From contig JAIMBT010000009.1 of assembly GCA_023511295.1 (NCBI GenBank), positions 1-64,000 on the forward strand: DNA of 64,000 nucleotides, in the 5' to 3' direction. This DNA comes from Alicyclobacillus sp. Lineage in GTDB: Bacteria > Bacillota > Bacilli > Alicyclobacillales > Alicyclobacillaceae. The position numbers and the translations under genes were made by a program. Positions within the stretch are counted from its first letter, which is position 1, and every line of letters begins with the position of its first letter. Positions 1 through 8,121 of this stretch are shown one piece after another. The notes beneath the pieces were generated by a model, which was not told the DNA's origin, did no database searches, and was given only the letters and a program-made list of their open reading frames with translations.

Positions 1-240
1 GGCCGTGTCGCGGAAGCGGACCCCTGTCTGCGGCGGCGTCCGCAGCAGGTTCCAAGCCGCCCATGCGAAGGCGAGGAGCGGGATCCACGCGAGGTACGCG
101 CGGGGCGAGTCGGACAAAGAACCCTGGAACAACGGGAGCGTGTACGGCCCGACCGGCAGGGCAGCGCACAGGACCCAAACGAGGACAGCGCGAGGCCAGG
201 GCAGGCCCCGCCGGAGCCATGCCCAAGCGCGCACGGTCAT
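1..240 (-). CDS. Exosortase-family-like membrane protein (partial, N-terminus only)
   Basis: This is the first 80 codons of a minus-strand gene that runs off the left edge. The ATG overlaps the TGA of the preceding small secreted-protein gene (ATGA overlap), so the two are translationally coupled. The visible part has a charged N-terminus, a hydrophobic segment at about residues 18-34, then the stretch LPLFQGSLSDSPRAYLAWIP and a second hydrophobic segment. A short extracellular loop followed by a Tyr/Leu-rich 'IPLL' helix resembles the start of exosortase/archaeosortase (EpsH-type) proteins, which cleave and process PEP-CTERM-like tails. The catalytic Cys and Arg lie outside the window, so the assignment rests on this resemblance plus the neighbouring substrate-like protein. 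An unrelated multi-pass protein is possible. Confidence 0.45.
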   Translation of the reverse strand, partial: MTVRAWAWLRRGLPWPRAVLVWVLCAALPVGPYTLPLFQGSLSDSPRAYLAWIPLLAFAWAAWNLLRTPPQTGVRFRDTA

Positions 241-530
241 TTCGCCTTCGCGCCCCGCGCCTTGCGCCGGTAGACCACGATGGCGCCGCCAACCAGAACA
301 GCCGGCAGAATCGCCGCGTACGGGGTTTCAGGTACGTCGGCGCTCCCACCGCGGCCGCCGCCAGGGCCTCCAGGCCCGCCCGGCCCACGGTGGTGGCTCG
401 ACACGGCGGACGGGTTCTGCGTGCTCGAAGCCGCATACGCAGGCATTCCCGTTCCGAGCAGCGCGGCGAACAGGGCGCAAGCGGCCGCCGCCAAGCGACA
501 CCAGGTAGGCAGGGTCACACGTCGTCTCAT
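237..530 (-). CDS. Small secreted protein with PEP-CTERM-like C-terminal sorting tail
   Basis: A 97-residue protein starting MRRRVTLP. GAGGTG lies 7 bases before the ATG, which decides this start over a longer upstream reading. It has a classic signal peptide (basic start, hydrophobic core, cleavage near AYA-A), a low-complexity Gly/Pro-rich centre (GGPGGPGGGRGG), then VPETPY, one transmembrane helix and a basic tail YRRKARGAKAK. This tripartite C-terminus (VPE-like motif, helix, Arg/Lys cluster) is the architecture of PEP-CTERM-type exosortase substrates. There is no LPXTG. The gene overlaps an exosortase-like gene just downstream. Function of the mature protein is unknown. Confidence 0.7.
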   Translation of the reverse strand: MRRRVTLPTWCRLAAAACALFAALLGTGMPAYAASSTQNPSAVSSHHRGPGGPGGPGGGRGGSADVPETPYAAILPAVLVGGAIVVYRRKARGAKAK

Positions 531-612
531 GAACAACACCTCGCTATTCGAGCCTCCAGCGGAAAGATTGTCGAGCAAATGTGGAAGACGTCGGACAAAT
601 CCGCTGCTCCCT

Positions 613-642
613 ATCCTACCCTATCTCTGTGGGAAATTCCAA
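613..642 (-). promoter_or_regulatory. Candidate sigma-A promoter for the secreted-protein/exosortase-like pair
   Basis: On the minus strand TTGGAA (637-642) and TAGGAT (613-618) are separated by 18 bases, about 85 bases upstream of the ATG at 530. A tandem 17-bp repeat lies directly upstream. Confidence 0.4.
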
Positions 643-643
643 C

Positions 644-677
644 AGATATCGCCAACCTTCAGATATCGCCAACCTTC
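644..677. repeat. Perfect 17-bp tandem direct repeat (two copies)
   Basis: AGATATCGCCAACCTTC occurs at 644-660 and again, abutting, at 661-677. It sits just upstream of the candidate promoter for the small secreted-protein gene, where a tandem activator site would lie. A slippage duplication is the alternative. Confidence 0.85.
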
Positions 678-759
678 GAACGGTCCTTTGCGGGCACCGT
701 ACGCTCGGGCGCCTGGCGGCGGCATCAACCCGCAGCCAGGCGCATCCCGTTGGTTCGGG

Positions 760-3700
760 TTACCGACGCACGGTCAGCGTCAGGGGTTTGCCGTTGATGT
801 CCCAGTCCTTGGTCAGGTCGCCGCCGCCTGTCTCTCCGAACACGAACGACTCGACCAGCACCGTCGCGGCAATCTCTGCCTGGTTGTCGCGCAGAACGCG
901 CAGGACCTCCTCGTCTCCGGCCGCCGCAAACGTCACCTTGTCGGTCACGTTGTAGTTGACCTCTTTGCGCATCATCTGCATCTTCGAGATCAGTTCCCGC
1001 ACGAAGCCCTCCTCTATCAATTCGGGGGTGAGCGCCGTGTCCAGGCCGACGAAGCCGCGCGGCGTGACCACCAGCATCCCGGTAAAGGTCGGGTGGTACC
1101 GCAACTCCGCGTGCTCCGGGCCAATCCGCTGACCTTCCAGGTACACCGCCCCCTTCTGCTGGAATTCGCCAATCTGCGCTGGCGTGGCGTTCTTTGCCGC
1201 CTGGTTGAGCACCGGCACCAACCGCCCGTAATCCTGTCCGACCGCCTTGAGGTTGAGGAACAGCTCCGGTTTCGCCACTTCCCGGAGTTCGGTGAACACC
1301 AGTTGCTTTACGTTCAGCTCGTCGCAGAGGACGTCTCTGAACTTCTCCAAGACGCCCGCCTTGTCCGCGGACACGTAGAGCTTCGACAGCGGCTGCCGGG
1401 TTTTCATCTTCGTCTCGTTGCGCAGATGCCGTCCCGCTTCGACGACGTCCAGCACCTCGTCCATCTCAGAAAGCAGCGTGTGGTCGATACACGCCGGGTC
1501 GGCCTTCGGGTAATCGCACAGGTGTACGGAGAGCGGCTGTTGCGGGTCTGCGGACCGCGCGACGTTCTGGTAGATCTGCTCCGCGATGAACGGCGTCATC
1601 GGCGCGGCGAGCTTTGCCACGGCCACCAACACCTCGTACAGGGTACAAAAGGCAGCCGCCTTGTCCGCCTCCATGCCGCTCGCCCAAAATCGGTCCCGAT
1701 TCCGCCGAACGTACCACGTTGAGAGGTCGTCGACGAGGCGCTGCAGCGCGCGCGCCGCCGAGGTGGCGTCGTAGGCTTCCATCCAGGCATCTATTTTCTG
1801 GATGGTGTCGTGCAAGCGCGCCAGAATCCACCGGTCCATCAGCGGCCGGTCTGCTATCGGCACATCGTGCGCCGCCGGATCGAACCCGTCGATGCTCGCG
1901 TAAAGCGCGTAGAACGCGTGCACATTCTGCAGCAGGTCGACAAACTTCGCCTTGCTCTCCGCGACGGCCCGGTGAAAGAAGCGCTGCGAGTTCCAGGGCT
2001 GCGTGTTGCTGAGGAAGTAGAAGCGCAGCGCGTCCGCGCCGTGCAGGTCGAACGCCTCGAACGGGTCAATCACGTTGCCCTTCGACTTCGACATCTTCTT
2101 CCCGCTCTCGTCGACCACGTGGCCGAGCACGAGCACGTTTTTGTACGGCGCGCGCCCGGTCATCAGGGTGGAGATGGCGAGCAGGCTGTAGAACCAGCCG
2201 CGCGTCTGGTCGATGGCCTCGCAGATGTAGTCGGCGGGGTAGAGCCGCCCGAACGCCTCCTGATTTTCAAACGGGTAGTGCAACTGAGCAAACGGCATGC
2301 TGCCGGAGTCGAACCAGACGTCAATCACCTCTGGTACGCGGCGCATCGTGCCTTTGCACCCGCATTCCCAGGTGATGTCGTCGATGTACGGCTTGTGCAG
2401 TTCCTTGGGCAGCTTCCCGGCTTTTTCCTCGAGTTCCTGGCGCGATCCGATGCAGACCTGTTCCCCGCATTGGTCGCACACCCAGATGGGCAGCGGCGTA
2501 CCCCAGTAGCGGCTGCGCGAGAGGTTCCAGTCGACGAGGTTCTCGAGAAAGTTGCCCATGCGTCCTTCCTTGATGTGGTCTGGCATCCAGTTCACGCCGT
2601 TGGAGTTGGCGATGACCTGGTCCTTGACGTCCGTCATCCGGATGAACCAGCTGTCGATGGCGTAGTACAAGAGCCCCGTGTCGCACCGCCAGCAGTGCGG
2701 GTACGCGTGCTCGTGGCGGTGCTTTTCGTAGACCAGCCCGCGGGCGGACAGGTCCTTGACGATGTCGACGTTGAGGTCGTCATCGCGGACGAAGCGGCCG
2801 GCGAACAAGGTGACATCGTCCGTGAAACGCCCGGTCAGGTCGACGAAGTTACAGAAAACCAGGTCGTGCTCCTGGCAGACGCGGTAGTCGTCCTCGCCGA
2901 ACGCCGGCGCCATGTGCACGACCCCCGTGCCGGATTCGTCGGTGACGTGCGTCGAGGTGACCACCACATGCTTCTTGCCGGGTTGGGCTACGAACGGGAA
3001 CACGGGTTCATACCGCATGCCGGAGAGCTCCGCGCCGCGCTTGGTCTCTTCGACGCGGTCCCCGTCGCGCAGGAAGGCATCTTTCAGGCCCGCAGCGACC
3101 CAGTAGTCTTCGTTGTGTTCCGCCGAGTGGATGCGAACGTACTCGAGGTCCGGGTGTACGGCGAGTGCGACGTTGCTCGGCAACGTCCAGGGGGTCGTCG
3201 TCCAGGCCAAGATGAAGGTGGGGACGTCCGACGGGGTATCGAGCACGCGGAACTTCGCGGTCACCGTCAGGTCTTTCACGTTCGCGTAGCCCTGGGCGAC
3301 CTCGTGGCTGGACAGGGTCGTCTCACAGTGCGGGCAGTAGGGACTCACGCGGTGCCCTTGGTAGAGCAGGCCCTTGTCGTAAACCGTGCGCAGGATGTGC
3401 CAGACCGACTCAATGTACTCGTCCTTCAGGGTCATGTAGGGGTGGTCGAGGTCGGTCCAGTAGGCCAGTCGTTCCGTCATCTCGCGCCAGGTCTTCTCGT
3501 AGGTCCAGACGCTGCGTTTGCACTCTTCGATGAAGCGCTCCACGCCAAACGCCTGTATCTGTTTCTTTCCGCTGATGCCGAACTTCTTCTCCACTTCAAT
3601 CTCCACCGGCAGGCCGTGCGTATCCCAACCGGCTTTGCGTTCGACGTGGTACCCTTTCATCGTTCGGTAGCGCGGGTAGACATCCTTGAACAGCCGGGTC

Positions 3701-3879
3701 AGGACGTGGCCTGGGTGCGGTTTGCCGTTGGCCGTAGGCGGGCCTTCGTAGAACACCCACTCGGGACGTCCTTCCCGTTGTCGCTCACTTTGCTTGAACA
3801 CGTCGTGTTCCTTCCAGAACGCGAGCACCTGCTCCTCCCGGACTTTGGCGGGTTGCTTGGCATCCACGCGCTGTACCAT
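760..3879 (-). CDS. ileS: Isoleucyl-tRNA synthetase, type 2 (eukaryote-like) form
   Basis: Cytoplasmic class I aminoacyl-tRNA synthetase charging tRNA-Ile, 1039 residues. The HIGH-type signature is HPGH (residues 55-58), followed by [15 protein letters not shown] and the KKMSKSKGN loop. The editing (CP1) domain and a long C-terminal anticodon-binding region are present. The 'PVEIEVE' wording and the roughly 1040-residue length fit the type 2 IleRS group, which is commonly less sensitive to mupirocin, rather than the common bacterial type 1. AGGAGG followed by 9 bases places the start at MVQRVDAK, six codons inside the longest frame. It is preceded by an Ile T-box leader and its own promoter, so uncharged tRNA-Ile should raise expression. 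Confidence 0.95.
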   Translation of the reverse strand: MVQRVDAKQPAKVREEQVLAFWKEHDVFKQSERQREGRPEWVFYEGPPTANGKPHPGHVLTRLFKDVYPRYRTMKGYHVERKAGWDTHGLPVEIEVEKKFGISGKKQIQAFGVERFIEECKRSVWTYEKTWREMTERLAYWTDLDHPYMTLKDEYIESVWHILRTVYDKGLLYQGHRVSPYCPHCETTLSSHEVAQGYANVKDLTVTAKFRVLDTPSDVPTFILAWTTTPWTLPSNVALAVHPDLEYVRIHSAEHNEDYWVAAGLKDAFLRDGDRVEETKRGAELSGMRYEPVFPFVAQPGKKHVVVTSTHVTDESGTGVVHMAPAFGEDDYRVCQEHDLVFCNFVDLTGRFTDDVTLFAGRFVRDDDLNVDIVKDLSARGLVYEKHRHEHAYPHCWRCDTGLLYYAIDSWFIRMTDVKDQVIANSNGVNWMPDHIKEGRMGNFLENLVDWNLSRSRYWGTPLPIWVCDQCGEQVCIGSRQELEEKAGKLPKELHKPYIDDITWECGCKGTMRRVPEVIDVWFDSGSMPFAQLHYPFENQEAFGRLYPADYICEAIDQTRGWFYSLLAISTLMTGRAPYKNVLVLGHVVDESGKKMSKSKGNVIDPFEAFDLHGADALRFYFLSNTQPWNSQRFFHRAVAESKAKFVDLLQNVHAFYALYASIDGFDPAAHDVPIADRPLMDRWILARLHDTIQKIDAWMEAYDATSAARALQRLVDDLSTWYVRRNRDRFWASGMEADKAAAFCTLYEVLVAVAKLAAPMTPFIAEQIYQNVARSADPQQPLSVHLCDYPKADPACIDHTLLSEMDEVLDVVEAGRHLRNETKMKTRQPLSKLYVSADKAGVLEKFRDVLCDELNVKQLVFTELREVAKPELFLNLKAVGQDYGRLVPVLNQAAKNATPAQIGEFQQKGAVYLEGQRIGPEHAELRYHPTFTGMLVVTPRGFVGLDTALTPELIEEGFVRELISKMQMMRKEVNYNVTDKVTFAAAGDEEVLRVLRDNQAEIAATVLVESFVFGETGGGDLTKDWDINGKPLTLTVRR

Positions 3880-3964
3880 CTTCAGCATCCTCCTCATGCA
3901 TTGCGGTCGTGTCTTCCGCAGGATGAAGGGTCTCTGCGGCTCATCGGTTCACCGCGTGAGACCA

Positions 3965-4362
3965 CAAAAAAACCCGCCCCGCGAAGGGGCGAGATTCTCT
4001 CCCGCTGTACCACCCAACTTAGTGCGCCCGTACACGTCGTCCGAGCAACGTGCTGGCGCACTCCATCTGCCAGATCTTGCAGTCGCACGGCGCCTGCGCT
4101 GCGTCAATCTGCCCCACGGATAACGGATGGGTTCCGGTTTGCTGTACTGGCCCGCCGCCGCATCGGCCGCGGTGCGTTCCGCAAACGCCTCGGAGGGGAT
4201 GTTCACCTGGCGGCCTGTGCGGGTTCCCAGCATCTCCCGCTCTCTGGAACAGGCACCACCCAGACTACTCGTCCTCGTCAACGGCTGTGGTTGCTTTCCA
4301 TTCTGTTCAGCGCTCCGCGCCCAGCGTGGCAGACGGCGTGCACCGACCAGGAAGACAATTTA
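3965..4362 (-). promoter_or_regulatory. T-box riboswitch leader of ileS
   Basis: The minus strand carries the T-box sequence TGGGTGGTACAGCGGG (4001-4016). It is followed by a terminator hairpin (GCCCC/GGGGC, 3976-3990) and a run of seven U residues (3966-3972). Upstream, a Stem I with AGAGAG and GGGAACCC-type loop sequence is visible. The likely specifier codon is ATC (plus-strand 4198-4200, in context GAACATCCC), which matches isoleucine and the downstream gene. Unpaired tRNA-Ile would stabilise the antiterminator. Confidence 0.93.
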
Positions 4363-4368
4363 CGGTGT

Positions 4369-4397
4369 ATTGTAGCAAATCCGGTGTCGTCGCTCAA
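4369..4397 (-). promoter_or_regulatory. Promoter of the ileS T-box transcript
   Basis: Minus strand TTGAGC (4392-4397), 17-base spacer, TACAAT (4369-4374). The transcription start would be near 4362, just before T-box Stem I. Confidence 0.75.
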
Positions 4398-4453
4398 CCG
4401 AGCGCACATGGCCTCGGCGAAGCGGGCCGCCGGGCGTTGCCGCCCTCGCGCGG

Positions 4454-5947
4454 CTACCGGATTCCGGCGCACAGTTCGCCTATCGCGGCCGCTGCGATGA
4501 CGACCATCAAGTAGCAGAGACAGAAGCGTCCGTTCCACCGCATCACCTGGCTCGGCGGTACCCCAGAGACGCTGCCCGTAACGTTCAGCGTGGCGTTGAA
4601 CGGGCTGACGATGAACGTCAGGACGCCGCCGCCGAGGAGGGCCACCGACAGCCACAGGGGTGAAAGGTGCAGGACCGAAGGGTGCAGGGCACTGCCGAGC
4701 AGTGAGATGGTCACGATGGGATGAAACCCGACCAGCGACAGGCACACGACCAGGACGGGAATGACGGAGATGAACAGAGCCGGGCCCAAGGTGCCCGAGA
4801 GCGTGACAAAGGCGCGATCGATGGGGTGCAGGAATCGGGAGTGCTGCAGCACGACTACGAAGAACCCGGCGGCGGTGAACACCGCGAACGTGTTCTGCAG
4901 CTTCTCCACCGACCGGCGATGTTTTGCCAATCCGGCCAGGAACGGCCGACGTTGCCCGATGAGGGCGCTCCAGACGAACGAGAACGGGACGGCGAGGACG
5001 GCAATCACGGAGATCATGGACCAACCCGTCAACCCCTGCAGGGCGAGCATGCCCACAATCAGGCATGCGACGGCGACGATGATCTGCCAGATCCCCCGGC
5101 CGCAGACGGGGGCAGCCGTGTGGCCGATGGGCGGCGTACCTGGCGCAGTCGCGGGGAAACCGGCGGGCGCCGAGGCCCGTTCCGCCAGGGCGGGGGCGGA
5201 ATCAACGTCGGAGGCCGGCGCCGACGGATGGGATGGGCGAAAGCGGCTCGTAAAGTAGAGCGCGGCACTGAGCGGGAGGCCGGCCAAGCTGAGGACGAGC
5301 GACACGGGCCACACCTCCACCCAGGGAATGCGGGTCGCCGCCACCACGGCAGCGACCACTGCCGATACGGGGCTCCAGGTCAGCGGCATCGCGTACCCGG
5401 TCACCACGCTCTGAATCAAGAAGCGCTGCGGCTTGGTCGCGACGGACCGCTCCACCACGTCTTTGACGCTGTGGTACATCATCGGGATGGCCGCCACGTT
5501 CATCATCGACCCGAGCAGGTAGGACAGGGTGCTGACGGTGAGGTACAGTCGTCCGCCGCTGAGACGTCGCCCCCCCAGTGTGCTCGCCACCGTCTGTCCG
5601 TACCCCCCGACGGTCACGGGGATGGCGAGGACCGGGGCCATGGAAAAGAGGCTGAGCAGGCTCAGCATGCTGCCGAAGGAGTGGAAGATGAGCGCGGCGC
5701 TGAGGCGACTTTCAACGGCAACCACACCGCCTGCGGCGAGGAACAGGACGGAGAGCCACTTCGACGTCAGCGAGGCTGCCGGCCAGGCGAAGACGAGCGA
5801 CAGGATGGAGACGGCGGCTGAGAGGGAATGGACCCAGCCGGCGTCGACGAACACGGACAGGATGTACGCGGCGACCGACGCCAGAAATACGGTGCCGCGC
5901 ATCGCCTGCCAGTTCGCGCGCGCGGCCGGATGAACGGTGACCGCCAC
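4454..5947 (-). CDS. Polytopic membrane transporter (ion-transporter-superfamily-like)
   Basis: A 497-residue protein with about 11-12 hydrophobic segments and a central Pro/Ala-rich hydrophilic loop (about residues 245-295). The C-terminal stretch NATLNVTGSVSGVPPSQVM resembles a re-entrant, Asn/Gly-rich loop of ArsB/CitM/DASS-type permeases; exact family and substrate are not recognised. GAGGAG sits 8 bases before the GTG at 5947, which favours that start over an upstream TTG. It is divergently transcribed from the ferredoxin/diiron-oxidase operon, with a palindromic operator-like site between them. Import or efflux of that pathway's substrate or product is a reasonable inference. Confidence 0.7.
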   Translation of the reverse strand: MAVTVHPAARANWQAMRGTVFLASVAAYILSVFVDAGWVHSLSAAVSILSLVFAWPAASLTSKWLSVLFLAAGGVVAVESRLSAALIFHSFGSMLSLLSLFSMAPVLAIPVTVGGYGQTVASTLGGRRLSGGRLYLTVSTLSYLLGSMMNVAAIPMMYHSVKDVVERSVATKPQRFLIQSVVTGYAMPLTWSPVSAVVAAVVAATRIPWVEVWPVSLVLSLAGLPLSAALYFTSRFRPSHPSAPASDVDSAPALAERASAPAGFPATAPGTPPIGHTAAPVCGRGIWQIIVAVACLIVGMLALQGLTGWSMISVIAVLAVPFSFVWSALIGQRRPFLAGLAKHRRSVEKLQNTFAVFTAAGFFVVVLQHSRFLHPIDRAFVTLSGTLGPALFISVIPVLVVCLSLVGFHPIVTISLLGSALHPSVLHLSPLWLSVALLGGGVLTFIVSPFNATLNVTGSVSGVPPSQVMRWNGRFCLCYLMVVIAAAAIGELCAGIR

Positions 5948-6006
5948 TTCGATGGCTCCTCTCTCCGGCAAAATCGCCGACTACCCAGAAAATTGGGCCA
6001 TATATT

Positions 6007-6019
6007 GCATAGTGTATGC
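6007..6019. promoter_or_regulatory. Palindromic operator-like site between divergent genes
   Basis: GCATA-GTG-TATGC is a perfect inverted repeat within TTGCATAGTGTATGCCAA. It lies between the divergent permease (minus) and the ferredoxin operon (plus). TTG...CAA flanks around a TA-rich palindrome are typical of GntR-family sites, and a GntR gene lies in the operon. Confidence 0.5.
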
Positions 6020-6115
6020 CAAATCTCCAGACATTCAACGCCGATACATCGACGGCCTGGCACGGCCAGGTGGAGCGACCCAGCGGAGGTGTGGCAGCAC
6101 AGGGGAGGGATGCCG

Positions 6116-6484
6116 ATGACGAACATCCGGGTCGTCCTGCACGCGGCAGACGGCAGCACACGCGAACAGTTCGTGCCGGCCGGGAGCAACCTGGTGGTGC
6201 TGGCGGGTCTGCGCCGCTTTCCAGGGCTCCGCTACTCCTGCGGGATGGGCCGATGCGGCCGGTGCGCTTCGCGCGTGCTGCAGGGGATGGAGGGATTGCC
6301 GCCCCCCAATTGGAAGGAAGAGCGCCTGCTCGGCGCCGACAAGTTAGCAGAGGGCTATCGGTTGCTCTGCCAACTCTACCTGAACAGCGACGTGGAGGTT
6401 GTCCAAGACCCGGTTCCGGTTCAACCGGCTTGGAAGCGCCAAGGTACGGAAAGGAGGGATCTGCGTGGGGTTCGTGTTGAGTGA
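6116..6484 (+). CDS. Plant-type [2Fe-2S] ferredoxin (first of two in the operon)
   Basis: A 122-residue electron carrier. The cluster ligands follow the plant/vertebrate-type spacing: C42-x4-C47-x2-C50 and a distal C85 (LLCQLY). GGGGAGGG (6102-6109) lies 6 bases before the ATG at 6116; an ATG six bases earlier is too close to it. It is the first gene of the operon and overlaps the creatininase-family gene by 20 bases. Because a diiron oxidase is encoded two genes downstream, this protein is a plausible reductant for it. The partner reductase is not in the window. Confidence 0.88.
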   Translation: MTNIRVVLHAADGSTREQFVPAGSNLVVLAGLRRFPGLRYSCGMGRCGRCASRVLQGMEGLPPPNWKEERLLGADKLAEGYRLLCQLYLNSDVEVVQDPVPVQPAWKRQGTERRDLRGVRVE

Positions 6485-7292
6485 GATGACCTGGCCCGAG
6501 GTGCGGGACGCGCTGCAGACCGCAGAGCTCGCCGTGATCCCCATCGGCGCGCACGAACAGCATGGGCCGCACCTTGTCGAATCGTGCGATGCGGTGCTGG
6601 CGGATCGGTTCTGTCGTCGACTGGTCGAGCGCCTGGCTCCGTACGCCGTGATGACACCGGTGATTCCGTTCGGAATCTCCATCCATCACATCCACTTTCC
6701 TGGGACCATCACCTTGCGTCCCGAGACGTTACTCTCGGTACTGCGCGACGTCGTCTGGTCGATGCAACAGCACGGGTTGAACAACTTCCTGATTGTCAAC
6801 GCGCACGGCGGGAACCAGTCGCTGCTCGGGGTGGCTGCGGCTCAGCTGTCGAGTGAGCTGGGGGCGACCATCTGTTACGCCAAGACCACCGCGTCCGCGA
6901 AGCGCGCGGTTGCCGAGCACGTGCACTCGGAACTGTTTGGCCACAGCTGCGAGCGCGAGGTGTCGGAGGCGTTGTTCCTGGCACCGGAACTGGTTCGCAG
7001 CGAGTGCTTGGCCGCTGCTCGGCTGGTGCCGGGCCGCTGGCGCCAACTGCGGCCTGGCAAGCCGCTGCAGGGTTTTTACTACTACGACGAGATGACCGAG
7101 AACGGATGTCTCGGCGACGCACCCTCGGGCAGCCGGCAGGCGGGCGCGGAGATTGTGGAGGAAGCGCTGGTCCATCTGGCTGCGGAAGTCCGCGCGTACT
7201 TCGGCTTGCCGGACGCTGGACCGACCGGCGCGCGAACCGGCTCGTCCTTCGATGTGACGGAATCTTTGCACAGATCGTTTCACGCCCGGTGA
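6465..7292 (+). CDS. Creatininase-family amidohydrolase
   Basis: A 275-residue metal-dependent hydrolase. The family signature GAHEQHGPHL is at residues 28-37 (metal ligands E31 and H33, then D42), and NAHGGN at 112-117 supplies H114. HSCEREVSEA occupies the position of the usual HAG-x-E-T-S segment and gives a further Glu. Members open cyclic amides (creatinine), deformylate flavin/F420 precursors or trim mycofactocin peptides, so the exact substrate is not inferable. AAGGAGGG 6 bases upstream selects the GTG at 6465, inside the end of the ferredoxin gene. Operon position suggests it makes or cleaves an amide in the same pathway as the diiron oxidase. Confidence 0.88.
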   Translation: MGFVLSEMTWPEVRDALQTAELAVIPIGAHEQHGPHLVESCDAVLADRFCRRLVERLAPYAVMTPVIPFGISIHHIHFPGTITLRPETLLSVLRDVVWSMQQHGLNNFLIVNAHGGNQSLLGVAAAQLSSELGATICYAKTTASAKRAVAEHVHSELFGHSCEREVSEALFLAPELVRSECLAAARLVPGRWRQLRPGKPLQGFYYYDEMTENGCLGDAPSGSRQAGAEIVEEALVHLAAEVRAYFGLPDAGPTGARTGSSFDVTESLHRSFHAR

Positions 7293-7314
7293 TAATCGGG
7301 CGGCAGGGGCAATA

Positions 7315-7357
7315 GGCATACAGTATCCGGGTGTGAACGCGGCGTTTGGTATACAAC
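7315..7357. promoter_or_regulatory. Two palindromic operator-like sites before the diiron-oxidase gene
   Basis: GGCATACAGTATCC (7315-7328, core ATAC-A-GTAT) and TTGGTATACAAC (7346-7357, core GTATAC) lie about 30 bases centre to centre. They fall in the only sizeable gap inside the operon. They resemble the site at 6007 and the TTG-TATAC-AA pattern of GntR-type operators. This implies an internal regulated promoter, though no convincing -35 was found. Confidence 0.42.
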
Positions 7358-7390
7358 ATCCCATCCGGTGAATCAGAGGAGGAATCGAAC

Positions 7391-8110
7391 ATGGCAGAAC
7401 GGTTGTCTCGGGAAGCGTTCCGGCAGGAGATGGAGGAAGCCATCAAGGGCAAGCACTCGAAGGCGGCCCCGTTCAGCGTGGCCTGGGCGGAGGGGCGCTT
7501 GCAGCGCCAGCACTTCGCGCGTTGGGCAGAGAACCACTACCACTACGTCGGCCCGTTTGCCGATTACCTCGGTTACATCTACGCCAACACGCCGGACGCG
7601 TGTGAGGACGCCAAGGATTTCCTGCTCCAGAACATGTACGAAGAGGAGATCAGCGACATCCGGCACACCGACCTGCTCATCCGGTTCGCGGAAGCCTGCG
7701 GGACGACCGCGGAGGTTGTTCGCGACCCGACCCGCATGCTGCCGACCACACGTGGCCTGCAGAGCTGGTGCTACGCCCTCGCGATGCGGGAGCACTTCGT
7801 GGTCGCGACGGCTGCGCTCATCGTGGGACTGGAGTCGCAGGTGCCCGACATCTACCGCAAGCAGTTGCCGCCGCTCCTCGAAACCTACGGCTTCACCGAA
7901 GAGGAAGCGGAGTTCTTCTCGTTGCACATCGTCTCCGACGAGATCCACGGCGAGCGCGGCTATCAAATCGTCCTCGATTACGCGGATACACCGGAGCTCC
8001 AGCAGCGCTGCCTGCAGGTGATTCGAGACGGGGCCGCGATGCGCTGGGCGTACATGGACGGACTCTACCGCACCTACGTGCAGGCCGACCTCGAAGCCGT
8101 GAACGCGTAG
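7391..8110 (+). CDS. Heme-oxygenase-like diiron oxidase/oxygenase (HDO; TenA/PqqC/CADD fold)
   Basis: A 239-residue all-helical protein of the TenA/PqqC-like fold. The six ligands of heme-oxygenase-like non-heme diiron enzymes can all be placed: E85 and H92 (E-x6-H in YEEEISDIRH), E148 (GLESQVP), and H179-x3-D183-x2-H186 (HIVSDEIH). The spacing is nearly that of chlamydial CADD (E81/H88/E142/H174/D178/H181, recalled). True thiaminase II proteins lack this set. Known HDOs (UndA, BesC, SznF, CADD) use O2 for C-C cleavage, N-oxygenation or desaturation. AGAGGAGG precedes the ATG by about 8 bases. Two ferredoxins in the operon could reduce the iron site. The substrate is unknown. Confidence 0.85.
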   Translation: MAERLSREAFRQEMEEAIKGKHSKAAPFSVAWAEGRLQRQHFARWAENHYHYVGPFADYLGYIYANTPDACEDAKDFLLQNMYEEEISDIRHTDLLIRFAEACGTTAEVVRDPTRMLPTTRGLQSWCYALAMREHFVVATAALIVGLESQVPDIYRKQLPPLLETYGFTEEEAEFFSLHIVSDEIHGERGYQIVLDYADTPELQQRCLQVIRDGAAMRWAYMDGLYRTYVQADLEAVNA

Positions 8111-8121
8111 GGGGCCTGAGG

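Noticed and set aside
345-385. Triplet-repeat or CRISPR-like repeat in GC-rich coding DNA
   Set aside because: It encodes the Gly/Pro-rich part of the secreted protein; units are imperfect and there are no spacers. No CRISPR array was seen anywhere in the window.
3949-4281. 110-codon minus-strand frame upstream of ileS
   Set aside because: It falls entirely on the T-box leader, whose RNA features explain the sequence.
4432-4445. GGGCG-TTGC-CGCCC palindrome as a terminator for the minus-strand permease
   Set aside because: Short stem with no U-run in GC-rich DNA; not distinguishable from chance.
1810-4500. 896-codon plus-strand open frame opposite ileS
   Set aside because: It is antisense to a clear IleRS, has no ribosome site or domain, and such frames are expected in GC-rich DNA.
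4278-5066. 262-codon minus-strand frame
   Set aside because: Shifted frame of the membrane transporter; Arg/Pro-rich with no coherent hydrophobic pattern.
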